Shown here one piece after another: positions 23,011-34,199 of a stretch of DNA of 64,000 nucleotides (positions are counted from its first letter, which is position 1; each line of letters begins with the position of its first letter). The DNA comes from Pristionchus mayeri (Eukaryota; Nematoda; Chromadorea; Rhabditida; Neodiplogasteridae), in the NCBI GenBank assembly GCA_036245805.1, contig BTRK01000005.1:43387216-43451215 (forward strand). Reading direction: 5' to 3'. The notes below the pieces were generated by a model that searched no databases, was not told the DNA's origin, and saw only the letters and a list, made by a program, of their open reading frames with translations. A program made the position numbers and the translations under genes.

Positions 23011-24183
23011 CGATCCCCAATCACCATCCCAATTTATCACTTCCGGCGATCAAACTTGAATCCTTCGACGGCTCAGATATTACGAGATGGCCTGCGTACA
23101 AGTACCAACTCGATTCTCTGATTTTGTCCCAACCCCATCTCAACGAAGTAGAAAAAGCATTCTATGTCCGGTCTAGTTTGAGAAGCACCGCACTCTCACT
23201 TGTTTCTTCCATTCCCACTACCCAGAACTTTCTCCAGAAAATCATCGACCGACTAGAGAAAGAGTACGGCCGACAAGACTTGACTCAGGCCACTCTTCTC
23301 CAATCCCTGCTTAGGATTCGCTCCAAGTCCATTCGATTAGAAGACCAACTCGACGGTTAGGTCAATGATTAACATAGTACACACAATTGATGATAGTTGC
23401 GGGTTGAATGGTCTCGTGACACAGCAGCAAATAGCTGATCGCGTTCACCCTCGCTTCATCGCCCTCATTTGGAGACGCAAATCAGATACCTTGCTTGGCG
23501 CACTTCAGTACATGGAGGATACAATCCGAACTGAACTAGAAGACGTGACGATCACTCGCGCCATATCTGAACGGCATCAGGGTTCCGTTAGCGCTTCTAA
23601 CAATTCTGACTCCACCCCGAACCACAAGTCGAAGCATCCGGCTGTGGACCACCCTCGCCCGACCAATGGCAAGCCACCCAAAGGACCAACGTGTGTGTTC
23701 TGTGGGAAGCATGCCTACAGTGGCGAATGTACTTCAGTTAAATCAATCAAGGATAGGATCGAAATCCTCAAACAGAAATCGCTTTGTTTTTGTTGCTTCT
23801 CCAACAAACACGCCACCTCAGCTTGCGTTAAGAAGTGTGGTGTATGTTCTGGAAAGCACAATAAGGCCGTCTGCGAGAAAGCCTTTGCAGCTTCATCGAA
23901 CACTGTAATTGCACTTGACCCTCAACCAGATCGTCTCTATACCGCTAGAGCGGTACTCACAAATCCAGATGACCCAGACTCCATCGAGGCCTGCCAGGCC
24001 AACATTCATCTCGACCACGGCTCGCAAGTAACTCTTATCACTAGAGACATGGTCACCAGACTTTCGCTAGTACCAATCGATAGACGGAGAATGGCAATTC
24101 ATGGAATCGACAATAAGCATTCAGCCTTTGATACACTTGATATTGTCAGAGTAGGAATGCACACCAATAGTAGTTCACATTGA
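22989..24183 (+). pseudogene. BEL/Pao gag and protease region, frameshifted
   Basis: The first frame (to 23360) has the DUF1759-type gag core (LPAIKLESFDGSDITRWPAY). After a stop and frame change the second frame (from 23365) carries the CCHC-type knuckles CVFCGKHAYSGEC and CFCCFSNKHATSAC, then a DUF1758-type aspartic protease segment with LDHGSQVTLIT. The usual DSG/DTG triad reads D-H-G here. The frame stops at 24183 while homology continues in another frame. Confidence 0.75.
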
Positions 24184-26501
24184 AGCAGTTGTTCGTGAAG
24201 GATCTTCAATCAATACAGTTCATACTCATGCTCTCTCAGACGATGATATCAATGTAGTTCAGTCAGCAATAGGACCAGTTCCAAGTCGTTTCTCTAAGGA
24301 GTCTATTATTTCCACTGACATGCTGCTTAGTGTGGGAGATACGTTGGAACTGCTTGAGAATTCGATAGAGACAAGACTTCCATTTGGCTATAGACTTGTT
24401 CAGTCTTCAATAGGCCCCATCATTGCTGGTTCTAATAAACCACGAGCAAAACCATTCAATCCGGTAGTCTCTGCACTCACTGCCCACACTGAAGAGACAC
24501 TCGAACAGAAAATCGAGAGGATGTTCTCAGTGGATCCAGCGGCAAGAGTATACGAGACAACTGAGAAAGAAGCACGCAAGAATGCGAACGAGATTGTCAA
24601 CAAGCATTTCGATGATACTGTGCAGAAGCAAGGTGATGAGTATGTAGTACAATATTCACTCAAGCCTGAAGCCACAACTGACTTACCATCCAATTACGAT
24701 CTTGCTGTTTCTAGACTTAGCTCTACCATACGCACTCTTTCAAAGCAAAGAACGCTTCTGGAATTCTATAACTCCATCATTGACGATCAACTCGCTCTCG
24801 GACAGATTGAGAAAGTCGATCCAGATGATTCATCGGGACTCATTCACTATTTAGCCCATCAACCGGTCCTAAGGAAAGATAAGCCTAGCACACCTCTGCG
24901 TATTGTGTACGACGCTTCTGCCCATCTGAAGAACAAGCCATGTTTAAATGACATGATTCACCCTGGACCGAGCGACCTCGAACAGATACCAGCTCTCCTT
25001 CTAAGATCCAGATCACGTGTAGGACTCATAGTGGCTGACGTTGAGAAAGCATTCCTACAAGTGAAACTCCATCAATCTCAACGCAACATGCTACGTTTTC
25101 TCTGGTTGAAGGACCTGGACAAGCCTGTCTCAAAACAGAACATTGTAATCTTCCGATTCTGCGTCACTCCATTTGGAGTAAACGCAAGTCCGAGTATTCT
25201 GAACAAGGTCATTCACCACCATATCAAGCTGAACAGCAAGGATTGTTGTCCCAAGCTCATCCACCAATTGATCTCGAATCTTTATGTTGACAATGTTATC
25301 ATCAACGTTGATCAACCACTCTCGTACATGTACAGCCAGTCTAAGTTCCTTTTCGATTCAATGTCAATGAATCTTCGTGATTTCGCTTCTAATGATCAAC
25401 AATTCATTGACAACGTCCCAGATTCCGATAGGGCAAAGAATGATGATCAGAAATTGCTCGGTCTACAATGGAACACGCGCACTGACCAGTTGTCAATAAG
25501 GATTCCAATTTCCGATAAGAAGGACAAGATGTCCAAGAGAACCATGTTAAGTGCAGCATCCAGCCCATATGATCCTCTCGGCTTCCTCAATCCCTTACTT
25601 CTTCCTCCAAGACTCACCATCCAAAACCTATGGATGACTTCATTGAAGTGGGATGAGGCTGTTGATGATACAACGAGAAACAACTTTCACGAGCAGATGA
25701 GAGAAGTCGAAAAATTCTCCCTCACATTTAACCGATTTTCACACTTATCAGATAACGATTGTATCACACTAGTAGCGTTCAGCGATGCTAGCAAGCAAGC
25801 CATGGCTGCTTGTGTCTACTCTTGGTCTCCTAATACAATTCCATCCCTCCTGATATCGAAGACCAGATTAGCTCCTATCAGAAGCAATTCAACTATTCCA
25901 AAAATGGAATTAGAGTCTCTTGTGATGGGACATGCCCTCATTCAATTCACAGTGGAAACACTTCGCAAAGAGTTTCCAAGCAAGGAAATCCATGTGTATT
26001 CTTACTCGGATTCAGCTGTAGTACTTCATTGGTGCAAGCCTGAGTTCTGCAAGCCAGTCGGAGTTTTCGTTTCTAATCGTACGAAGAAGATCAATGAGAT
26101 TAGGGATCAACTCTCCACTCTCCATTCCGTGCAATACCATCATCCAAGACACGTGCGTAGTGAGTACAATCCCGCAGACCACGCGACGGGCGGTCTCAGT
26201 GCTAACGAAATGAATGAGCCAACTCATCAGTGGTGGATCGGTCCTGAATGGCTAAATAATGAGCCAAATTCATGGCCGAATGACGACCTTTCCACTCTGC
26301 AGTGCCCATCCTTTCTATCCTTCCCTTCCGTATGCTCAACGGTTGTCTTGCCCCCTCCGATGGATATAATCATAGACCTCTCTCGATTCTCATCCTTTCG
26401 TAAGGCCATTAATGTCACAGCTACCGTATTTAGATTCATATCTAGATGCGCATCGAAACACCCATCTATTCATGAGAAATTGAAGCATCTTCCTGATAGT
26501 A
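24184..26501 (+). pseudogene. BEL/Pao pol: protease tail, reverse transcriptase, RNase H
   Basis: Open from about 24200 (first Met at 24320) up to the mariner insertion. RT motifs in order: LRIVYDASAHLKNKPCLNDM, ADVEKAFLQVKL, FRFCVTPFGVNASPSILN and NLYVDNVIIN. The catalytic box is YVDN instead of canonical YVDD. RNase H follows with VAFSDASKQAMAACVYSW, MELESLV and YSYSDSAVVLHW. The frame is cut at 26501 and resumes in phase at 27584. Confidence 0.8.
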
Positions 26502-27581
26502 TTGGGGTGTCCGGAAAGTTCGTATGATGCTTCGAAAAAAGTCAGTTCGCGATCAAATGCAGTGATTGCGCAATCTGTTTGTCAACAATGTATTGCATCA
26601 TTCTGACGTTGAGTAGTGAGAGGATTTAATCAGTCTCCTAGTTGCTACATTGATTCTTGGACGAAAAAAAAAAAAAACCCCGCTCTGGACGCCCTCCCTC
26701 CCTCGATCAGCCTCTCGTTCTCCGCACACTGAAGCGCAAGCCCATGGCCAGTGTGCGTGAGTTGAAGAAGGATACTGGTACTCCCAGATCAACGGTGTCC
26801 GATATCCTCCATCGATCTGGGAAGAAGCCGAAACTCCCACAAGTGATTCCCCATGACCTCTCCCCCGAACAGCTGAAAAATCGTGTTCAAGTCTGTCGGG
26901 AATTACTCCATCGTAGATCCAATCTTCGATGGGTCAATTCCATCATCGCTACAGATGAGAAGTGGATCACGTACGATAACCCTGTGAGGAGACTGTAATG
27001 GGTGGATGCAGATGAGAAGCCCACGCCCGTCCCGAAGAAGGAAGAGCACGGAAAGAAGGAACTCCTCTGCTTCTTCTTCTCAGTGCTCGGTCCCATCTAC
27101 TGGGAGATCCTCGCCCCTGGCACCAGCATCAATGCCGACCTCTTCTCTGAACAACTGGAAGATGTCGCGAACAGAGTCCCTCCCAGACTCCTGAACCAGG
27201 GCAAAATTCTTCTTCTGATGGACAATGCTCGCCCACATCGAGCGAAGATGACCCAGAAGAAAATGGACGAGCTGAAGATCGAGAGGATTCCCCATCCACC
27301 GTATTCCCCGGATCTCTCCCCATACGACTACCACTGCTTCCGCTCTCTCTCTGACTTCTGCAAAGGAAAGAAGTTCAAGAATCGAGATGAAGTTGTGAGG
27401 GCTTTCGTGAACTGGGCGGTCTCGAAGAAACCCGCATTCTGGAAGAGAGGAATCGAGACCCTGCCCAATCGCTGGAGGGAGGTAGTGAGAAAGAAGGGGG
27501 CATACATTGGTCACTGAGAATTATAAAGCATTGAATAAAAAATAAAAACAAAAAATTATACGAACTTTCCGGACACCCTAA
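26502..27581 (+). mobile_element. mariner element (1080 bp) inserted in BEL/Pao pol
   Basis: The inverted ends read ttggggtgtccggaaagttc and, from the right, TTAGGGTGTCCGGAAAGTTC, flanked by TA on both sides (26500-26501, 27582-27583). The host pol frame continues on the other side once one TA is counted, so this is a simple insertion that postdates the retrotransposon. Confidence 0.85.
26657..27517 (+). pseudogene. mariner transposase (DD34D) with one nonsense codon
   Basis: Two open stretches in the same frame (26657-26995 and 27002-27517) are separated by TAA at 26996-26998. The first has the second helix-turn-helix region and ATDEKWITYDNP (first Asp). The second has LLMDNARPHRAK (second Asp) and SPDLSPYDYH (third Asp), with 34 residues between the last two: classic mariner DD34D. 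The N-terminus is short, beginning at a poly-A run (KKKK), so the first DNA-binding helices seem lost. Confidence 0.8.
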
Positions 27582-27583
27582 TA

Positions 27584-28095
27584 GTTCACCCTATCTCACT
27601 GCATCTGAGAAACGATTCGCTGCTAATGCAGTTATTCGTCTCCATCAAGAAAGATACATCCCAATCAATGACCCTCTAATTACGAGACATCTGATCGTGA
27701 ATGACCCGTTGACAAAGCTATGGAGAGCGAACACTAGATTGACGAATTCGAGATTGTCAACTGAAGCAAAGTCTCCCATATTTATTCCTACTTCATCCGA
27801 TTCCACCCTCGCTAAGCTCGTCATATCCGAGATACACTTGTCATCTTCTCATTCCAATATCGACGTGATTCTCAACCAGCTGAAGAGTAGATATTGGATC
27901 CCACGATGCCGCCAGTTAGCAAAGTCTGTCCTTAAGCAGTGCGTTCCATGTCGCAAGACAAACAACTTACCCTTCCGATATCCTAACTCTCCGGTACTTC
28001 CTCATGATAGGGAAAGGAAAACACGCCCTTTCGAGCACTGTGGAATTGACTACGCTGGTCCGTTCTACTCCAATAAGAACGAGAAGATGTACGTA
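27584..28095 (+). pseudogene. BEL/Pao pol: integrase N-terminal part
   Basis: After the mariner the pol frame continues with the integrase HHCC zinc domain (IHLSSSHSN...KQCVPCRK) and GIDYAGPF, which carries the first catalytic Asp. It stops at 28095, where the maT element entered. Confidence 0.75.
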
Positions 28096-29386
28096 CAGGG
28101 TGTCCAAAAAGTATTGTTACACTTTTGAAACGCGAATTTTTTTAACATGTAGGTCGAGTTGCCAAAACCTGTAATAACACGTTTGAGCCCACCCTTCGGT
28201 GCGTTGAGGGAACCTACTAATTAGTTTCCCATAGTCATGGTTCGTCCAAATCGCTATCGTCAAACTATTATCAACCTTTGGACCCTCGGCGACCCCCCAG
28301 ATTCCATCAGGAGGAAGCTTCGTATTTCCCGAATGACAGTCTATCGCACCATCTCCCGTTTCAAGCAGTTGGGCACTGCGAAGGACCGTCCAAGATCAGG
28401 AAGACCCAAGACCGCTCTCACTCAGAAGAACAGGAGAATCGTGGAGAAGAGAGTGAATCGCAATGCCAAACGATCCATCAGGAAGATGGCTAAGGATCTC
28501 AAGATCTCCAAAGGATCCGTGTGTGCCATCGTTCATTCTCTTCTCAAGTCCTACCCCTACAAGATGAGAAAGGGCCATGGCCTCACTGATGTCCACAAGC
28601 AGAAGCGCCTGGAGAGATGCAAGCTGCTCCTTCAGCGGGCCGATCGTGGGGAGCACTTGACTACCGTTTACTCTGACGAGAAGCTGTTCTCAGTCGAGGA
28701 GGTCTACAACAGTCAGAACACCAGGATCATCGCCAAGTCTCCTCAGCAAGCTGACGCCAGAGGTAGAACCATCTCTCGCATTGCCCACCCCCAGGCACTG
28801 ATGGTTTGGGCTGGTGTGTGCTCGACGGGCAAGACTCCTCTCGTGTTCGTGGATCCCGGGGTCAAGATCAACAAGGAGTACTACACCAGGGTAATTCTCC
28901 AGAAGGCCCTTCTCCCCTGGTCCCGCTCCCACTTCAAAGGGGCTCGCTGGACCTTCCAACAGGATTCAGCGCCTGCTCACTCGGCAAAAGTGACGCAGGC
29001 ATGGTGTCGCGCCCATCTGCCCGACTTCATCTCGAGTGAGGAATGGCCCTCGAACTCCCCCGATCTCAACCCTCTGGACTTCAGCATTTGGTCAGTGTTG
29101 GAGAAGGAGGCCTGCTCTACTCGCCACAAGAACAGCGATTCCCTCAAGGCAGCCCTTCTCAAGGCATGGGAGAAGATCGACGTCCCTTACCTGCGGGCCG
29201 TCATCGACTCGGTCCCTCGTCGTCTCAGAGAGGTCATCGCGGCCAATGGAGGCCAGATCGAGTGATCGTGCATTGTTATGTTCATATGGTCACTGATAAA
29301 TACTGTGCCCCGTTTGAGTTGTCTATGTTGCTTTTAAAGAAAGATACATGGTTTTATCCGTGTAACAATACTTTTTGGACACCCTG
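28096..29386 (+). mobile_element. maT-type transposon copy A (1291 bp) in integrase
   Basis: Terminal repeats start CAGGGTGTCCAAAAAGTATT at both ends, with TA flanks (28094-28095 and 29387-29388). It has the same length and nearly the same sequence as copy B at 35381-36671 in the opposite orientation. It carries an intact transposase and both ends, so it may be autonomous. Confidence 0.9.
28237..29265 (+). CDS. Tc1/mariner-superfamily transposase, DD37D (maT clade)
   Basis: 342 codons, uninterrupted. The N-terminal third holds paired helix-turn-helix motifs (NLWTLGDPPDSIRRKLRISR and a second one with KISKGSVCAIVHSLLK) with a basic GRP-type linker (RPRSGRPKTA). The catalytic triad is TVYSDEKLFS, FQQDSAPAHSAK and SPDLNPLDFS; 37 residues separate the last two Asp, which is the spacing of the maT clade (CemaT1 type), not DD34E Tc1. 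It acts in the nucleus by cut-and-paste at TA. It differs from copy B by one visible residue (Asp in KMAKDLKISKG against Asn), so it is very likely a recent insertion. Confidence 0.9.
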   Translation: MVRPNRYRQTIINLWTLGDPPDSIRRKLRISRMTVYRTISRFKQLGTAKDRPRSGRPKTALTQKNRRIVEKRVNRNAKRSIRKMAKDLKISKGSVCAIVHSLLKSYPYKMRKGHGLTDVHKQKRLERCKLLLQRADRGEHLTTVYSDEKLFSVEEVYNSQNTRIIAKSPQQADARGRTISRIAHPQALMVWAGVCSTGKTPLVFVDPGVKINKEYYTRVILQKALLPWSRSHFKGARWTFQQDSAPAHSAKVTQAWCRAHLPDFISSEEWPSNSPDLNPLDFSIWSVLEKEACSTRHKNSDSLKAALLKAWEKIDVPYLRAVIDSVPRRLREVIAANGGQIE

Positions 29387-30339
29387 TAGTAGTGATTACT
29401 TGCTTCTCCACTCGCCTTCCCCATCTCGAAGTAGTGAATTCCCTACTGCCATCCACATTCATATTCGCATTTCGAAGATTCTGCTCCAGGAGAGGAACGC
29501 CCACTCATGTTACATCAGATAAAGCAACCACATTCAAGATGGCTAGTACTCTATTCTCAAAACCAGATGCTCATGAAGAGATGGACACCTTGATGACCAA
29601 TCTAGGCATAACGTGGAATTTCACTACTGCCCACGCTCCTTGGAAAGGAGGCATTTACGAGAGATTAGTAAAAATTATCAAGGAATCACTAAGCCGTTCT
29701 ATAGGAAGGAATAAGCTCTCTTGCGAGGAATTCAGTACAGTCATCTGCGAGGTCGAAGCACTTCTTAATAGTCGTCCATTGACTTATGTATCCTCAGATG
29801 ATGTGACCACATTCAATGGCCCAGTTCTCCGCCCAATCGATTTAATTTCTCCAGAATCATTTCTCGGTTGCCCTCTTCTTCTGAAGAATTCTGACGATGA
29901 TTACATCCCCCCAGATGAAAAAAACTCCAGTCGAGAAGGTGCACTCAAACAGCTTAAACGATCGATCGACATTGTAGACGCTTTCTGGAAACGATTTCAT
30001 TCCGAGTACTTGACTACTCTACGTGATTGTACTAGTCGATCGGATCCCCTTCATGCCAATAGATTAGCCATTCAATCTCCAACTCGTGGTTCACTAGTGC
30101 TGGTCATTGATGATTCTGACACCACCCCCAGATCCTGTTGGAAAATGGCTAAAATTATTTCCCTCACTGACAATTCAGCTACTCTCAAATCGCATGCAGG
30201 CCGAGTAATTGAGAGACCACTGAACCTGTTGATCCCATTAGAAATCCATTCGGTTGAGGAGAACGAGCCTGAAATGATAGTTGAAAAGGCAACAACGGTA
30301 TCTCACCCCATGACCACACGCTCCAAGGCTCGCAATTAG
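29387..30339 (+). pseudogene. BEL/Pao pol: integrase C-terminal part
   Basis: The interrupted frame resumes in phase after the maT element. It contains VTSDKATTF (second catalytic Asp) and APWKGGIYERLVKIIKESL (third, Glu), followed by the typical BEL/Pao tail (LNSRPLTYV, RPIDLISPESF, WKRFHSEYLTTLR) and ends with TAG at 30337-30339. Confidence 0.8.
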
Positions 30340-30382
30340 TTCCCCCACAACCCCCTTCCCCCGAGGATTCCACTATTACACA

Positions 30383-31318
30383 TTGAAATGTTGTTTAACC
30401 TCTACCCAATTCCAGCCCTTCAACTTCAATCCCTCCAACATCGGGCTCGATCAGCAGAACTCGCTCAATGCAACTGCCACTCCGAAGCTATCTTTCACAA
30501 TTCCCAAGGTCCCATTTCCAATCATTTCGTTCCTTCATATTCATACCTTCACTGTAGATCACATAAATGCCTATCGTTCAACCATTACCTCCAACCCTTT
30601 CCAGCTCAACCGCAAGAAGTCCAACGAGAAATCGAGCAAGAAGAGGTCCACCACGCTAGACACGAGCAGCTTGGCCGAGGAAATTGCCGAATCGCTGATT
30701 CCCCTAGTGATTAATGCAATCGATGATATCATCGCCAAATCCATTATCCCCATTATCTCCTCGCAAATTGATGATGTCAATACTATTGTTGTCAACGAGG
30801 GGCAGAACACCCGTCAATCACTTAATCAGTTGTCCAATAGCATTGCCTCGATCCGTTCAGTCATTCCTCGTGCCTCATTGCAGTCCCGCCCTAACCAGCC
30901 CCACTCAGACACCATTTCCCAGACTGTATCTCGTCTCAATCTCCCAAGACCAAATCGTCGCCCAGTCTCCCCCAACAAGTACGCACCCCATCGAGATCGT
31001 TCTCGCTCTCGTTCCCCGTTGCGAGCAACGTACTCCAAGTCAACTTCTTCCCTGCCCAAGGGACAGTCTCCCAAGTGTCTGTTTTGTAAGTCGATCTTAC
31101 ACTTCACTCGAGACTGCACTCAAGTGAAAAGCATCAAGATTCGGGAGCGCATCGTTAACCAGGAGAATCGGTGTGGAAAGTGCTTCCGGCAACTGAATGA
31201 GGCACACCACGCCACATGCGAGCCGGAACTGTGCACTCGCGGATGCACGAACGAGTATGGAGTAGCAGAAAGACACTGCTACTGGATGTGCCCTCTCAAC
31301 CGCGACCTGAACCCCTAA
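30383..31318 (+). CDS. extra ORF after pol with gag-like zinc-binding tail
   Basis: 311 codons starting 43 bp after pol. The middle third is predicted helical (SSLAEEIAESLIPLVINA...), then an RS-rich segment (HRDRSRSRSPLR). The C-terminus has CLFCKSILHFTRDC, VKSIKIRERI, CGKCFRQLNEAHHATC and a further cluster of Cys and His. The spacing C-x2-C-x4-H-x4-C...VKSIK-x-R matches the knuckles of this element's own gag (CVFCGKHAYSGEC, VKSIKDR). No transmembrane or envelope feature is seen. It is a gag-type nucleic-acid-binding protein in the env position, by internal duplication or recombination between elements (inference). Confidence 0.65.
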   Translation: MKCCLTSTQFQPFNFNPSNIGLDQQNSLNATATPKLSFTIPKVPFPIISFLHIHTFTVDHINAYRSTITSNPFQLNRKKSNEKSSKKRSTTLDTSSLAEEIAESLIPLVINAIDDIIAKSIIPIISSQIDDVNTIVVNEGQNTRQSLNQLSNSIASIRSVIPRASLQSRPNQPHSDTISQTVSRLNLPRPNRRPVSPNKYAPHRDRSRSRSPLRATYSKSTSSLPKGQSPKCLFCKSILHFTRDCTQVKSIKIRERIVNQENRCGKCFRQLNEAHHATCEPELCTRGCTNEYGVAERHCYWMCPLNRDLNP

Positions 31319-32365
31319 TTTCCCCGATAGTCCATTCATTCCGAATTCTTGCTTTTCCCCTTCATCCGTATAATCTGTACCATTATCTTCCCCTTTCGTC
31401 TTTCGTCATTTATGGTGTATTTTGTTAGTCCATTTTCTCTGTAATTTAATCATGTTTCGTTACGGATTTCTCCCTTTTGTTGTTCCTCATGTTACCAGTA
31501 TTCTCTCGAATGGTCCAGTCCATTCTCTCCAATTCCAAATCCAACTCCACTGTACACTTCCGCCGCCGGGAGTGTACCGATTTCCTTTAAATCGATACTC
31601 AAATTCCATTATTTAAGAAAGAAAATCAACTTTCGCTATCCCAAACCCATTTGGCACCATGCCAAAAAGAATTCAATTTTGAATCGCCCGCGCGTTGCGA
31701 CACTTCATCCATTCTTTCGCAATGTTACGAAATCTTGCGAGATTCCCAAACCAATCGATTCAAACGTGTTTGTCACGTTGTTATCAACGTTTTTATGTTT
31801 CTAATCATTATCTTTCCAATCCTTACTATTTATGCAACCCGTTAGCCTGTGCTTATGGGTTGTTTCGTATCCCTTCACGTTTTTACCGCTCATACCGGGC
31901 GTCGGTCTGTGCCGGCGTCTCGGCACGTCTCTCTCTCTCCCTCGGCCTTATGCCGTTGTAGTCATCACCTCGCATTTCCATTGCCGTTTGACGAGCATTT
32001 CTCATTAATTACCAACTCCATTAAGCGCCAAAATCATCGGTGCTTCTCCGCCGTCTCGGCGACCGACCAGACCACTTCTACTTCACTCGGCACTCTCCCA
32101 TCTCCGATCTTACCAGGTTGGAGTCCCTCCCCCCCGAATCCAATCTAGTATAGCCCCTTCCTTTCCTTTCTATTTAGCTTAATTAGTGTAGTTTCCTCGT
32201 TCACCTGTTGTGAATAATTAATTGTGACGATAATCAATGTTTATGAATTGCATCTTTGCCTTTGTCACACCGAATACACACAATAGCGGACTTCTCTAAC
32301 CAGTGAGAAGTTCGTATAAATAATGATTTTTATTTTGTTTGTTTTTTCATCGTCACACTAATCAC
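31319..32365 (+). other. BEL/Pao 3' non-coding region, probable 3' LTR
   Basis: A T/C-rich stretch without coding motifs, then 32210-32365 with ttgtgacgataatc...cgtcaca and a TATA-like tataaata. Without a 5' LTR to compare, exact LTR ends and the polypurine tract cannot be set. Confidence 0.4.
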
Positions 32366-33118
32366 CACTTGCTCCCATTAGTAAGGAACCCCCGATTTCA
32401 CTGTCATAATTTATGTCATCTCTAACATCATTCCCCAGTTTGATCAAATAATCATTTACTCTGTTATGTTTCACGAATATTACAAGAAAGCGGAGGTTGG
32501 AAAAACAGCAGTAGTAGCAGGCATTGCGATTAATGTAATACATATCACTGAACCAACAGAAAGTGGCCACAAACAGGATGTGACGTCATTCAGCTCTATC
32601 TAGAGATGGCTTTAAAATAAATGAATTCTAAATTATCTTAATTCTGCTTTTTCTGAGCCGGTGAGCACACAATTGAGAGATTCATTTCATGCAATGTCAT
32701 TCCTACTCTTATTGATTTTCCTTCATACTACATTCTGTGAAGTAAATTTCATCGGATAATAGAAAAACTCACGATGAAGCTTGAATCGATGAATGCCATA
32801 ATGATCACACCTCATTTCGATCTGCTCTGTTAATTCATTTTTATGGGATCGTAAAGCCACGTATTCCCCACTCCACTCTCTGTCTCTACATTAGGGATGG
32901 CCTCTCTTAGACTCTCTTAATTCTGCGCGCTCTCTCGTCGATGAACCCGGTGAGAGTGCATTACAAATGCAGAGAGCCATTCCTTACCAAGCCTTCCCTA
33001 ACTGACGTCCTTCGCTTCCAAGTAACCGAGCTAACGCGATTAAGATTCACGTCAACTATACCCCCTTTCCTTCCTTCAGTCCGTTCTTTTCCTCCAAAGA
33101 GAGGTAGTTACTACCACA

Positions 33119-33658
33119 ATGGTGAAGATTCTTCTGACGCTGCTGTTCTGTGGGATCGCGATGGTGTGGTGTAGCAGGGATACGGTAGGTCGACTTTTAC
33201 AAACTGTCGAGATTTAGTCATTCGGATATTTCCAGCTTCCGACAATGACGTGCGACTACTGGGAGGAATTTAAGTCAGAGCACAAGGTTAAATCACCATC
33301 TTGGCTCCCTCCATATTCATGGCGGCAATAAGAAGGGCCGTGAATTTATCTGTAAAAAACTATGACATGATGCCGCCTTTGATATATCAAATACGGCATG
33401 ATGTCATAATTCTCATCCGGCGTAGTCGTCATAATGCAGGCGCTTCTAGCTGTGGATTGTGAATACCATTCGGAAGTGATGGTCGGAGAGGGAGAGCAGG
33501 TGGTCAAGCAGGTGAGAAGTCTTTTAGCACGCCAGCATCAGTAAATTTTTAAACATTTACATAAAAACTATGCAAATATGCCAATGAAAACCAATTTCTA
33601 GGCCAGCGACTACATGTCGGAGGTACGCTACAAGGACGTTAAGAAGAGTATGAAGTGA
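33119..33658 (+). CDS. small secreted Cys-containing protein, family member 2 (4 exons)
   Basis: Exons 33119-33184, 33236-33286, 33440-33511 and 33602-33658 have GT/AG borders, all in phase 0, giving 81 residues. Exon 1 is a signal peptide (MVKILLTLLFCGIAMVWC). Exon 2 is LPTMTCDYWEEFKSEHK. Exon 3 has VDCEYHSEVMVGEGEQ. Exon 4 is ASDYMSEVRYKDVKKSMK and stop. I chose this start because the same ATG context (ctaccacaATGG) is conserved at 3736. Repeated C-D/E-Y motifs suggest internal exon duplication. No known domain is recognised; a secreted lineage-specific peptide is the best guess. Intron 2 contains a partial palindromic MITE (33368-33425). Confidence 0.6.
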
Positions 33659-34199
33659 TCAATCTAATAGTGACTTCGCTACAGTACTCTTTATGATAAT
33701 TGACATCACCTACTTTCATCACTCTCATGATAAAGTATGCAGTGATTGCTCGCGATCGTTTCACTTTCATGCAGGATGCAAACGAGTCGACGATTGAATC
33801 AGAATGATCATTGAGAGGAACCCAGCAAACAATATCGCATAATTCCCAGCAAGCGACAACTAATCGGTTTAATTTATCATAACAAATTACACTGTCGGGG
33901 AAGGACGTGAAAATTGGTTGCTGTTCTATGACTCTCCTTCTGAGTTGTATGTTGTAATGATGACCAAAAGGATGATCAAGCCGATATGAACACATGAACG
34001 ATGAAAGCGGTTTGTCGACTTCCTTTGGTATCTCTAGAATCCAGTGAGGAAGAAGCGATTTTTTTAATTCGCCGTCAAGGTCAAGGTAAAGCTCAAGGTA
34101 CCCCGTCAAGGTAAAGCTGTCTGCATCTTACTGATAGAGTGCAAAGAATGAACAGAGTTATTTGTAGGAAAGTCGTCCCTAGTTGTTTTTCCAATTCAG

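Larger units (their letters stand above)
23011..32365 (+). mobile_element. BEL/Pao LTR retrotransposon, 5'-truncated and interrupted
   Basis: Gag, aspartic protease, RT, RNase H and integrase occur in the BEL/Pao order on the plus strand. There are frame changes near 23360 and 24180 and two DNA transposons inserted in pol. I find no 5' LTR: the start joins directly to block A sequence, so any 3' LTR (somewhere in 31319-32365) cannot be delimited by comparison. An additional gag-like ORF follows integrase. The copy is not autonomous. Confidence 0.8.

Noticed and set aside
24320..26501. Treating the BEL/Pao pol as a host gene
   Set aside because: RT, RNase H and integrase motifs are in retrotransposon order, with frameshifts and inserted transposons.
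28278..29522. Several long frames overlapping the maT transposase in other frames and strands
   Set aside because: Shadows of a G/C-rich real gene; identical shadows occur at copy B (35344-36489).
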